DNA of 64,000 nt from Amycolatopsis alba DSM 44262 (lineage in GTDB: Bacteria > Actinomycetota > Actinomycetes > Mycobacteriales > Pseudonocardiaceae), in the NCBI RefSeq assembly GCF_000384215.1, contig NZ_KB913032.1, positions 8,207,605-8,271,604 on the forward strand, in the 5' to 3' direction. Under the pieces are notes generated by a model. That model was given only the letters and a program-made list of their open reading frames with translations. It was not told the DNA's origin and ran no database searches. How positions within the stretch are numbered: position 1 is the first letter of the stretch; every line of letters starts with the position of its first letter. The position numbers were made by a program, and so were the translations under genes. This document shows, piece by piece, positions 9,036 to 16,616 of the stretch.

Positions 9036-9935
9036 TCACACCCGCAGGTGATCGCGGAGTTCCCGTGCCACGCGGGCCATCAGCACCTCGGCTTCCGGCT
9101 GGATCGCGGCGGGCACCCGCGACGCGGTCAGCGCGGCGATCGCGAAGATCCCGCCGTCGGCGTGTTCGACCACCCCGACCTCGTGCCGCATGTTCAGCAC
9201 GGTGCCCGTTTTCGACGACCATTTCGTGGCGTCGGAGACGAAATCTGGGCTCAGCCGTTGACGCAGCAGGTTGAGTCCCATGAGCTCGCGCACCCTCGCC
9301 GCCACCTCTTCGTCCACTTTGGACGGCTTCCACAGCGCCTCGAGCAGGTCCACGAACGCGCGGGCCGAACCGGAACTCGCGCGCGTGATGTCGAGCTGGG
9401 GAACGGGATGTCCTTGCCCTGCCGTGCCGGCGTTGATCGCGAGCGCGTGCGCGAGATGGACGTCCGCGGGGTCGAAGCGTTCCGCCGGGGTGTCGCTGAG
9501 TTCCGCGACCGGATGCCGCGCGGTGATCCCGGAAACGCCCCACGCCCGCGTCATCCTGGTGACCTCGGCGGGAGGTGTCAGCGCGAAGAGCGTGTCCGCC
9601 GCGGTTTCGTCGCTGATGGCCATCGTGAGGTAGAGCAGGTCGTCGACGGCCACCCTGGCCGGATGCCGGAACCGGGTCAGCCCGGTCGGCCCCGGCATGG
9701 TGGCCCGGCCCGGCTGGACGTCGATCGGCGCCGAACCGTCCAGTTCGCCCCGGTGGATCCGCTCCAGGGTGGCCGTCGCGAGCGGGATCTTCACCAGCGA
9801 GGCGCTCGGGAACTCCAGCTCGGGATCGATGCCGATCTCGGTTCCGGTCCGCAGGTCCCGCACCAGGAACGAGCCCCGCAGGCCGCCGTCGTCGAGTTCG
9901 GCGCGCAACCGAGGGAGCAGCGTTTCCGGGTTCAT
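9036..9935 (-). CDS. blaB: BlaB-like penicillin-recognising serine protein (class A beta-lactamase fold, no signal peptide)
   Basis: 299 residues with the beta-lactamase/PBP fold: SLVK (SxxK, Ser46/Lys49), SDE in place of SDN, and KTGT near residue 230. There is no signal peptide, so it should stay in the cytoplasm or on the inner membrane face. The ATG at 9935 has GGAGGAG upstream and overlaps the LysR stop as ATGA. In Streptomyces cacaoi, blaA (LysR type) and blaB (a serine penicillin-recognising-like protein with SxxK and KTG) lie next to and opposite the beta-lactamase gene, and both are needed for induction. Gene order here is the same, so an inducer-sensing partner is the likely role. 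A cytosolic esterase is the alternative. Confidence 0.8.
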   Translation of the reverse strand: MNPETLLPRLRAELDDGGLRGSFLVRDLRTGTEIGIDPELEFPSASLVKIPLATATLERIHRGELDGSAPIDVQPGRATMPGPTGLTRFRHPARVAVDDLLYLTMAISDETAADTLFALTPPAEVTRMTRAWGVSGITARHPVAELSDTPAERFDPADVHLAHALAINAGTAGQGHPVPQLDITRASSGSARAFVDLLEALWKPSKVDEEVAARVRELMGLNLLRQRLSPDFVSDATKWSSKTGTVLNMRHEVGVVEHADGGIFAIAALTASRVPAAIQPEAEVLMARVARELRDHLRV

Positions 9936-10813
9936 GTCGTCTCCTCCGCGCCGAGACACCGGGCGATGTCGGACCACAATCGTGCCCGGATCCGCTGCGC
10001 GTCCTCACCCAGCCCCGCCGTGATCTCGTAGCCGCGGGCGAGCTGGATCTCGCCGATGGTCCTCCATGCCAAGCCGAGTTCGGCGGCCTGGGCGGTCGAA
10101 CACAGCAGCAGATCGTCCGAGCCGAACACGGCCGCCGCGGCGGCGGTGAGCGAATCGGCGACGGAGACCTGCGCGGGCCGCAGTCCCACCGAGTCGCGGA
10201 TCCGGAACAGGCGGTCGCGGATCGGCGGGACGTCGTCCTCGGGCTGGACCCAGACCCGGCGGGGCACGCCGCCGGAGCGGCCGACCCGCAGCGTCTCCAG
10301 ATGCAGTGAACCCGCTCGCGGTCCGCCGGTTCCGGCCAGGCCGAGGGTGACCTTCCAAGTGCCTTCTTCGGCGGGGACGGCCGTCAGCGCCGCGCGAACC
10401 TCCTGCGTGCGCACGAGTTCCGCCCGTTCCCTCGGCAGGGCCTGCCGGAACTCGAGGAAGACGTCCAGCGCCCGTGCCGCCGCGTCGAGTTCGGCGAGCT
10501 CGCGGGTGGTGCAGGTTTCCGGTACCGCGAGCCGCAGCGGACGCAGCCTGGCGCGGTGCGCGTCGTGCTCCATGGCGTCGGCCAAGGCCACCAGCCGTTT
10601 CGCCGACGGCAGCATGTCCTGCCCGAACGGGGTGAGCCGGGCGCGCCGGGTGGAGCGGTCGAACAGCCGCTCGCCGAAATGCCGTTCCAGCGCGGCGATC
10701 CGACGGCTCGCCACCGGTTGGGGGATGCGGGCGAGCGCGGCTCCCGCGGTGAAGGTCCCGGCCTCACTCACGCTCACGAACGCCCGGCAGCTGCCGATCA
10801 GGTCCACGACCAC
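9932..10813 (-). CDS. blaA: LysR-family activator of beta-lactamase (BlaA/AmpR-like)
   Basis: 293 residues. The N-terminal winged HTH reads FVSVSEAGTFTAGAALARIP then QPVASRRIAALERHFGERLF, the standard LysR form; the rest is a periplasmic-binding-like effector domain. Start is one of two GTGs (10813 or 10807) with no clear ribosome site, so translation may be leaderless or start at the second GTG. The gene is divergent from the class A beta-lactamase with about 100 bases between them, and its stop overlaps the blaB start. By analogy with S. cacaoi BlaA it should bind T-N11-A boxes in that gap and activate the beta-lactamase gene. Confidence 0.85.
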   Translation of the reverse strand: MVVDLIGSCRAFVSVSEAGTFTAGAALARIPQPVASRRIAALERHFGERLFDRSTRRARLTPFGQDMLPSAKRLVALADAMEHDAHRARLRPLRLAVPETCTTRELAELDAAARALDVFLEFRQALPRERAELVRTQEVRAALTAVPAEEGTWKVTLGLAGTGGPRAGSLHLETLRVGRSGGVPRRVWVQPEDDVPPIRDRLFRIRDSVGLRPAQVSVADSLTAAAAAVFGSDDLLLCSTAQAAELGLAWRTIGEIQLARGYEITAGLGEDAQRIRARLWSDIARCLGAEETT

Positions 10814-10914
10814 ATACTATGCCGGTTTCGCATGGAAGAGGACATTAGTGTCTTGGACAGCATGAACGACGATGGCGAGACTTCGGGCATCGAACGATCT
10901 CGAAAGGAATCACC
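10814..10914. promoter_or_regulatory. Divergent blaA / bla promoter region with LysR box candidate
   Basis: ATGC (10819-10822) and GCAT (10830-10833) form an inverted repeat with seven bases between and a T-N11-A core (T10820, A10832), the standard LysR site form. A second perfect-arm repeat, GACA-TTAG-TGTC, is at 10841-10852. GAAAGGA before the GTG at 10915 is the beta-lactamase ribosome site. Confidence 0.55.
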
Positions 10915-11808
10915 GTGTCCGTCACTTCTCGCCGGTGGGCGGCCCTGCTGGCGCTCTCGGCCGTGTCACTCGCCGCGTGTTCCACGCCCGCTCCCGCGTC
11001 GGCGCCTGCCTCAGCCACCCCGGTCGCGGCCGCCGCGCGAACCGACTTCGAGCAGCTCGAACGCACCTTCGGCGCCCGGATCGGGGTGTACGCGGTGGAC
11101 ACCGCGACCGGCCGCGAGGTCGCCTTCCGCGCCGACGAACGGTTCGCCTACGCCTCGACGCACAAGGTGTTCACCGCCGGCGGTGTCCTGCAGCGAACGC
11201 CGCTCGCCGACCTGGACCGGACGGTGACCTACAGCGAGAAGGACCTGGTCTCCAACTCACCGGTCACCGAGAAGCACGTCGCGACGGGCATGCCGCTGCG
11301 CGCGGTCATGGACGCCACCCTTCGCTACAGCGACAACACCGGCGGGAACCTGCTCTTCCGCGAACTCGGCGGACCCGAGGGCCTCAACGCCGTGCTGCGG
11401 GGAATCGGCGACACCACGAGCCACGCCGACCGGATCGAACCCGAACTCAACGACACCTTCCCCGGCGACCAGCGGGACACCAGCACACCGCGCGCCCTCG
11501 CCGTGGGCCTGCGTGCTTTCGCTCTCGGCACCGCGCTGCCCGAGGACAAACGCAAGGTCCTCGTCGACATGATGCGCGCCAACACCACCGGCGACGAGAA
11601 CATCCGCGCCGGGGTTCCCGGCTGGCCGGTCGCCGACAAGACCGGCACGGCGGGTTATGGAACGCGCAACGACATCGGGGTCGTGTGGCCGCCGAACCGG
11701 GCGCCGATCGTCATCTCGGTCCTGACCGACCGGACCGCCAAGGACGCGAAGATCGACAACAAGCTGCTCGCGCAAGCCACCGCGGCGGCCGTCAAGGTCC
11801 TCCCCTGA
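10915..11808 (+). CDS. bla: Class A beta-lactamase, lipoprotein
   Basis: 297 residues. The N-terminus is a lipoprotein signal with lipobox SLAAC (Cys22). All class A motifs are present: STHK (Ser81/Lys84), SDN in YSDNTGGN, omega-loop Glu in RIEPELND, and KTG in VADKTGTAGYGTRND. It hydrolyses beta-lactams outside the membrane, tethered by the lipid. The GTG start at 10915 has AAAGGA upstream; a strong hairpin follows the stop. The divergent LysR-BlaB pair is expected to induce it. All catalytic residues are intact, so activity is likely. Confidence 0.95.
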   Translation: MSVTSRRWAALLALSAVSLAACSTPAPASAPASATPVAAAARTDFEQLERTFGARIGVYAVDTATGREVAFRADERFAYASTHKVFTAGGVLQRTPLADLDRTVTYSEKDLVSNSPVTEKHVATGMPLRAVMDATLRYSDNTGGNLLFRELGGPEGLNAVLRGIGDTTSHADRIEPELNDTFPGDQRDTSTPRALAVGLRAFALGTALPEDKRKVLVDMMRANTTGDENIRAGVPGWPVADKTGTAGYGTRNDIGVVWPPNRAPIVISVLTDRTAKDAKIDNKLLAQATAAAVKVLP

Positions 11809-11814
11809 CCGATC

Positions 11815-11842
11815 GGGCGGACGGGAGATGTCCCGTCCGCCC
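11815..11842. terminator. Bidirectional terminator hairpin between bla and VWA genes
   Basis: GGGCGGACGGGA (11815-11826) and TCCCGTCCGCCC (11831-11842) form a perfect 12-bp stem with a GATG loop. It lies between two convergent genes (stops at 11808 and 11858), so it can serve both. Confidence 0.75.
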
Positions 11843-11857
11843 GGCCGGTTCACCGGT

Positions 11858-13732
11858 TCAGCGCCGGCAGGGGTTGCCCGCCGGATGCGCGGCGGTGCCG
11901 TGCACGTCGGCCTGGGATTCCGCGAGCACGATCTTCGCGAGCGCGGTGTCCAGTGCGACGGCCTGCTGCTTCACGACGCCGTTCGCCACCGTCTGGCCGT
12001 TGAGCTTCAGCGAGCCGATGACCAGCGGGATGGTCAGCGGCGCCGAGCCCACCGTGATCGACTCACCGTTGATCTTCAGCGAGGCGACGTTCGAACTGCC
12101 TGCCAGAACCGAGGCGAGCCCGCCCGGCGACGGCTGGCAGGTCGCCGTGGCCTGCGACTGGATCACGCCGAGTTCGATGTTCAGCCCGAGCGTGCTGATC
12201 ACCGTCTTGTCGATCTTGGCCGACGCCAGCGCGCGATCGCCCGCGGCCGGAGCCGCCGACTGGTCGTCCGGCGTGAGATCGGTCGACGCGGTCAGCACCT
12301 GGGTCTCCACCTTGATCAGACCCGCGTTGAGCGTCGCGGCGGCGACGGTGCGGTTGTCGTCGGCACACGGCAGGTTCGCCGGGTTCGCCTGCGCCGCGGT
12401 CACCCCGAGGACGTTCGCCGCGGTGCCCGTGCAGGAGAAGACGCCATCACGGTCGTCGTCGACGATCGTGCCGACCCCGGTCGGATCGACCAGCCCGGCG
12501 CCCGAGGGGGCCGAGAGAGTCACCGTGAACGTCTCGTTCGGCTCGTCGACGGTGTCCGGATTGACCAGCACGGTCACCGGCTTGGCCGTCTGGCCAGGGG
12601 AGAACGTGACGGTGCCACTCGCCGCCGCGTAATCGGCGGGTGCGGTCGCGGTGCCGTTGGCGGTCGCGTACTTGACCGTCACCGGATTCGGGCTGGGGCC
12701 GCCGAGCAGCGACACCGTGAACGTCGCCGGGACCTGCGCGCCACCCGAGCCTTCGTCGACCACCACGTCGTTGATGCTCAAGCCGAGCACGCGCACGGTC
12801 GTGGTCTCGATGTACCCCCGCGAAACACCGTCGACCTGGTAGTCGACGACACAGTGATAGGTACCGGGGGCGGCGCCGGCCGAAGCCTTGATCGTCTCGG
12901 TGAACGAGGCGACGTCGCCACTGGTCACCTTGATGCTGCCGGGGTCGTTGGTGACCGTGAGCTGCGGGTCGCAACTGGTGACCTTCGGGGTCACCGTGAC
13001 CTCGATGGACTTGATGCCGTCCAGGATCGCCTGGGAGACCTGCCCGGCGGGGACGTTGTTCAGCAGCACGCCCCCCGTGGCCGAGGTGATCGCGGTGGCC
13101 TGCCCGGTGGAGTCGAGTGCCCCGACGTTGATGGCGACCACGCGGATCTTCGCCGCCTGAAGCGCCGCGATCGTCTGGGCCAGGTCGTGCCCGCCGCTCG
13201 GATCGTGCGACGGCGCGTCGCCGAACCACGCGATGATGCGGGTGCCGTCCGGCCGGAAGTCGACCGCACCGGTGGCCAGCTGGTAAAGCGCGTTCAGGTT
13301 CGCTTCCGGCGTGTCCCCGCCGCCCGAGGCCAACCACTGGTTGATCCCCGACTGGACGGCGGCCGGGTCGCCGGTGATGCCCTGGTTGACCTTGAACGGC
13401 ACCGAGTCGGTGAAGTCCTTGTACTCGGCGACGCCGAACTGCGCGGTCGGCTGCGCGGCGAGCACGTCACCGGTGATGGCGTTGGCGTTCGAGCGGACGT
13501 TGCCGATCGGTCCGCCCATGCTGCCGGTGGTGTCGGCGAGCAGGACGAGGTCGGGGTTCGGCGGCACCGCCGAGGTGGTCACGTTCTTGGTGATGTTCGT
13601 GCTCTGCCCGGCGGTGAGGGTGAGATCGACCGTGGCCGGGTCCACCCCCGGCGGGGCCGCGGCGGCGACCGCGGTGGACGCGAGCATCGCCGCGACGGCG
13701 GTCATGACGACGATCAGTGGTCTTCGCGACAT
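11858..13732 (-). CDS. Secreted VWA / Calx-beta surface protein
   Basis: 624 residues. A signal peptide (MSRRPLIVVMTAVAAMLAST then AVAAAAPPG) is followed by a von Willebrand A domain with MIDAS motif DTTGSMGG, then Asp/Thr-rich metal-site loops (GGGDTPEAN, WFGDAPSHD). A Calx-beta repeat follows at about residues 340-430 (ATFTVSLLGGPSPNPVTVKY ... DEPNETFTVTLSAPSG). The C-terminal ~180 residues contain paired beta-rich units with SLKINGES and SLKLNGQT, like the choice-of-anchor P family of actinomycete surface proteins. It probably binds a matrix or ligand in a metal-dependent way at the cell surface. Start 13732 has AAAGGG nearby; an upstream TTG is unlikely. No LPXTG signal is seen. Confidence 0.85.
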   Translation of the reverse strand: MSRRPLIVVMTAVAAMLASTAVAAAAPPGVDPATVDLTLTAGQSTNITKNVTTSAVPPNPDLVLLADTTGSMGGPIGNVRSNANAITGDVLAAQPTAQFGVAEYKDFTDSVPFKVNQGITGDPAAVQSGINQWLASGGGDTPEANLNALYQLATGAVDFRPDGTRIIAWFGDAPSHDPSGGHDLAQTIAALQAAKIRVVAINVGALDSTGQATAITSATGGVLLNNVPAGQVSQAILDGIKSIEVTVTPKVTSCDPQLTVTNDPGSIKVTSGDVASFTETIKASAGAAPGTYHCVVDYQVDGVSRGYIETTTVRVLGLSINDVVVDEGSGGAQVPATFTVSLLGGPSPNPVTVKYATANGTATAPADYAAASGTVTFSPGQTAKPVTVLVNPDTVDEPNETFTVTLSAPSGAGLVDPTGVGTIVDDDRDGVFSCTGTAANVLGVTAAQANPANLPCADDNRTVAAATLNAGLIKVETQVLTASTDLTPDDQSAAPAAGDRALASAKIDKTVISTLGLNIELGVIQSQATATCQPSPGGLASVLAGSSNVASLKINGESITVGSAPLTIPLVIGSLKLNGQTVANGVVKQQAVALDTALAKIVLAESQADVHGTAAHPAGNPCRR

Positions 13733-14187
13733 GGATTTCCCTTTCGAGACCCGGCTGGAGCCGGAATTCCTGTGGGCTTCCTGAGAAAGACGGAACAATC
13801 CGTATTTCGTTAGCGCATGACGCGAACGTCACCCGGAGCGCCGCATGTCAAGCTGCTCAACGGGCTGTTACCGCGAATCCGGGCTACTCGGACCATGTCC
13901 GCGTTACGCCAAGAAGTGGAAAGATCTCCGATATCCCTCACTCACGAGCGTGAGAAAAGACAGCGTTTCTCACGGTTTCCGTGATCCCTTCGCCGCTCCA
14001 AAACCGATTTCGCAGGGTTCTTCCCCGGCGAATACGCACCGAATGTCGCAACGTCGGCGCCCGCCGAAACCTCGGCGAGACCTGGACCGAGGGGTCGACT
14101 CCGACGTCCGGGCACTGTCCCGAGCGCCACGCTCGAGACGTTGAGCGTCTCAGGCGAGGCGCACGAGACACTCGATACCGTGGCCGC
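13733..14187. other. 455-bp intergenic region, no gene recognised
   Basis: Holds the promoter side of the VWA gene and the 3' side of the MarR gene. A small hairpin GAGACG-TTGAG-CGTCTC is at 14135-14151. The open frames here have no ribosome site and no recognisable product. Confidence 0.5.
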
Positions 14188-14664
14188 CTAGGCGAGGTCG
14201 ACGGGCCGCGTCCGCAGCTTGGCGGCGATGCGGGCCAGCGCCTCCTGGTCCTCCTCGGTCAGCGGGTCGAGTACGAGATCCCGCACCGAGCGGACGTGGG
14301 TGGGCGCCGCCGCGACGACCACGTCGTACCCGTCGTCGGTGAGCACGGCGAGGGTGTACCGGCCGTCCTCGGGGTCGGGTATTCGCCGGACCCACCCTCG
14401 CTGCTCGAAGCGTTTGACCACATTGGACAGTCGGGAGAGCGAACCGTTGGCGAGATAGGCCAGCTCACTCATCCGCAGCCGCCGTTCCGGGGCTTCCGAA
14501 ATATGACTGAGGGTCAGGTACTCGAACAGCGTCAGCCCGGCGTCCTGCTGCAGTGGCGACTCCAGCCGTCCCGGCAACAGGAGGACCAGGGAGACCAGTC
14601 CGGTCCAGGCCTCTTTTTCGGCAGAGGTCAGCCACAGCGCTTCGTCCGGGTCTGGGGCGGCCAT
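14188..14664 (-). CDS. MarR-family transcriptional regulator
   Basis: 158 residues with a MarR winged helix: LTLFEYLTLSHISEAPERRL, then RMSELAYLANGSLSRLSNVV as the recognition region, then the wing RRIPDPEDGRYTLAVLTDDG. It is divergent from a RidA gene, and two perfect palindromes lie between and over the starts. ATG 14664 is used; a GTG at 14697 inside the first palindrome would add 11 residues and could be a leaderless start. By family behaviour it probably represses both itself and the RidA gene and is released by a small ligand. Confidence 0.88.
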   Translation of the reverse strand: MAAPDPDEALWLTSAEKEAWTGLVSLVLLLPGRLESPLQQDAGLTLFEYLTLSHISEAPERRLRMSELAYLANGSLSRLSNVVKRFEQRGWVRRIPDPEDGRYTLAVLTDDGYDVVVAAAPTHVRSVRDLVLDPLTEEDQEALARIAAKLRTRPVDLA

Positions 14665-14689
14665 GCCGGAACCATACCGAGAACCGCGC

Positions 14690-14742
14690 GACTTCACGCG
14701 TGAAGTCAGATCGTGCTACGTTGACTTCATGCATGAAGTCAA
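14690..14742. promoter_or_regulatory. Two perfect palindromic operators between MarR and RidA genes
   Basis: Site 1 is GACTTCACGCGTGAAGTC (14690-14707). Site 2 is a 22-bp perfect palindrome (14721-14742) with core GACTTCATGCATGAAGTC. They share GACTTCAnGCnTGAAGTC and their centres lie 33 bp apart. The RidA ATG (14729) is inside site 2. TTCACG (14693-14698) and TACGTT (14717-14722) are possible -35 and -10 elements placing transcription start at the ATG itself. Confidence 0.75.
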
Positions 14743-15190
14743 CGAGAACACTGTCCAGCCCCAGCCCCGGTTCTTCGTCACCCCCGGCCATGGCGAACGG
14801 CTCCTGCCCGAGATGCGCTACAGCCAAGCGGTGCGCGTCGGCGATCGCGTCGAGATCTCGGGACAGGGAGGCTGGGCCGACGACCTGCCCTTTCCCACCT
14901 TCCCCGAGGACCTCGAAGCCGAAATCGTCCAGACCTTCGAGAACGTCGGGAAGGCCCTCGCCGGCGCGGGTGCCACCTGGCGCGACGTCATCTCCGTGGA
15001 GTCTTACCACGTCCCGGAAACGCCCGGTTTCATCGGCGAGACCCACGGCCGCGTCATGGTCGAACAGTTCCGCAAGCACATGGGCGACCGCGCGCCGATC
15101 TGGACCGAGCTCGGCGTCCCCGCCCTCGGTGCCCCTGGAATGCGGGTGGAGATCAAGGTCACCGCGATCGCCAAATCTTCCCGCGTGTGA
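14729..15190 (+). CDS. RidA/YjgF-family protein
   Basis: 153 residues of the RidA fold: RYSQAVRVGDRVEISGQGGW, QTFENVGKALAGAGATWRDV, then WTELGVPALGAPGMRVEIKV at the C-terminus. Canonical RidA proteins deaminate reactive enamine/imine intermediates; this subgroup ends in MRVEIKVTAIA rather than the archetypal VEIExIA and may have another substrate. The ATG lies inside a MarR operator, with a -10-like TACGTT six bases upstream and no ribosome site, so the mRNA may be leaderless. The divergent MarR gene is the likely repressor. Confidence 0.88.
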   Translation: MHEVNENTVQPQPRFFVTPGHGERLLPEMRYSQAVRVGDRVEISGQGGWADDLPFPTFPEDLEAEIVQTFENVGKALAGAGATWRDVISVESYHVPETPGFIGETHGRVMVEQFRKHMGDRAPIWTELGVPALGAPGMRVEIKVTAIAKSSRV

Positions 15191-15266
15191 ACGCCGTGCC
15201 CCTTGGGTACTACCCGAGTGCGCCCATGCTCTTGGCCCAGCTGGGAAACCCGCTAAGGAGACACGC

Positions 15267-15662
15267 GTGGGTACTACGGGAACACGGCAAGCTTACGAAT
15301 TCCCCACGGGCTGCGCCCCGCCCTTGGGACAGATCCGGGCCTGGCTGCGAGAGCAGCTGAGCGAGACCGGGCGCATCACCATCGCGGACACCGAACTGCT
15401 GACCACGGAACTGGTCACCAACGCGCACGAACACGCGGACGGCGCCGCCGAACTCAGGGTGTTCCTGCCCTCGGGCCGGGACGTCGTCCGCGTGGAAGTC
15501 GACGACCGCCGCCCGCACCTGCGCCCGTGCCGACCGGCGAAACCGGATCCGACGAGCCCGCACGGGCGGGGGCTGGCCTTGGTCGAGGCGATCAGCACCG
15601 AATGGGGCGTGGACACCGGCGAGGGATACAAAACGGTGTGGGCGGAGATCCCGGTGCTCTGA
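15267..15662 (+). CDS. ATP-binding HATPase_c protein (anti-sigma-factor/RsbW-like kinase)
   Basis: 131 residues with a GHKL/HATPase fold: N-box ELLTTELVTNAHEHADG, then VEVDDRRPHLRP and HGRGLALVEAISTEWGV. Actinomycetes carry many such single-domain proteins acting as serine kinases on anti-anti-sigma factors or as partners of two-component systems. The GTG at 15267 has AAGGAG six bases upstream. It is 12 bases ahead of the LD-carboxypeptidase frame, possibly in one transcript. No partner sigma or anti-sigma gene is adjacent. Confidence 0.88.
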   Translation: MGTTGTRQAYEFPTGCAPPLGQIRAWLREQLSETGRITIADTELLTTELVTNAHEHADGAAELRVFLPSGRDVVRVEVDDRRPHLRPCRPAKPDPTSPHGRGLALVEAISTEWGVDTGEGYKTVWAEIPVL

Positions 15663-15666
15663 CACG

Positions 15667-15708
15667 ATCATCCGGTGACAGCTTCACATCATCCGGTGAC
15701 AGCTTCAC
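15667..15708 (+). repeat. 21-bp perfect tandem duplication covering a start codon
   Basis: Copies at 15667-15687 and 15688-15708 are identical; each contains ATCCGGTGACAGCTTCAC and therefore a GTG start in the same frame (15675 and 15696). The unit is seven codons, so frame is kept. Confidence 0.9.
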
Positions 15709-16613
15709 GAAGCGCCCTGATGGCACCGATGCTGCGGCCGGGTGATCGTGTCCGCCTCGTCTCCCCCGCCAGTTATCCGAGCCCCGAGCTTCTCGCCGAG
15801 AGCGTGACGGTCCTGGAAAGCTGGGGACTGGTGGTCGAAATCGGCGCGCACGCGCTCGATCAGTGGGGTTATATGGCGGGCCGGGACGAAGACCGCCTGG
15901 CCGACCTCGACGACGCGTTCCGCGATCCCGGTGTCCGGGCGGTGATCGCCAGCCGCGGCGGCGCGGGGGCGTACCGCATCGCCGACGACATCGACTTCGC
16001 GGCGGTCCGGGCCGATCCCAAGCCGATGGTCGGTTTCAGCGACATCACCGCCCTGCACCTCGCGCTGTGGCGCCATTGCGGACTGACGGGAATCCACGGT
16101 TACCTGACGGGCTCCCGTTCCTCGGCCGCCACCCGGCGGTTGCTGATGAGCGGCGAGCCCACCGTCCTGCACCGTGACCCACTGGCGATGACCGTCGCGG
16201 CCGAAGTACCCGGCACCACCACCGGTGACCTCGTCGGCGGGCACCTCGGCACCGTCGCCCATGCCGTCGGCACCGTGCTGCCGTCACTGGCGGGCACCAT
16301 CCTGTTCCTCGAAGCCGAGCTGGCCATCGGCCTCGGGCACGTCGACCGGCAGTTGACCCAGCTGATCCGGTCCGGCGCGCTCCAAGGCTTACGCGGTGTC
16401 GTGCTCGGCCGGTTTCCGGGTTTCGAGGACTACACCGATCGCGGCTGGACCCTCGTCGACGTCTTCAGGGACCGGCTGGGTTCCTTGGGCGTCCCCGTAC
16501 TCGGCGGGATCGACGTCGGGCACGGCCCCGATCCCCTGTCCCTGCCGCTGGGACCGGCCGCCGTCCTCGACACGGCCGCCGGAACGCTCACCGTCGGACC
16601 GGTGGTGCGCTGA
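15675..16613 (+). CDS. LD-carboxypeptidase (S66 family, LdcA/MccF-like)
   Basis: 312 residues. S66 features are RPGDRVRLVSPAS at the start, GFSDITALH with the nucleophile Ser, FLEAELAIG with Glu, and GIDVGHGPDPLSLPLG with His. These enzymes cut the L-Lys/meso-Dap to D-Ala bond of peptidoglycan tetrapeptides in the cytoplasm; MccF relatives cleave peptide antibiotics. Three starts are possible: GTG 15675 or 15696 in the tandem repeat, or ATG 15720 next to the conserved LRPGD region. None has a strong ribosome site, so coupling to the upstream HATPase gene is plausible. Confidence 0.88.
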   Translation: MTASHHPVTASRSALMAPMLRPGDRVRLVSPASYPSPELLAESVTVLESWGLVVEIGAHALDQWGYMAGRDEDRLADLDDAFRDPGVRAVIASRGGAGAYRIADDIDFAAVRADPKPMVGFSDITALHLALWRHCGLTGIHGYLTGSRSSAATRRLLMSGEPTVLHRDPLAMTVAAEVPGTTTGDLVGGHLGTVAHAVGTVLPSLAGTILFLEAELAIGLGHVDRQLTQLIRSGALQGLRGVVLGRFPGFEDYTDRGWTLVDVFRDRLGSLGVPVLGGIDVGHGPDPLSLPLGPAAVLDTAAGTLTVGPVVR

Positions 16614-16616
16614 GAT

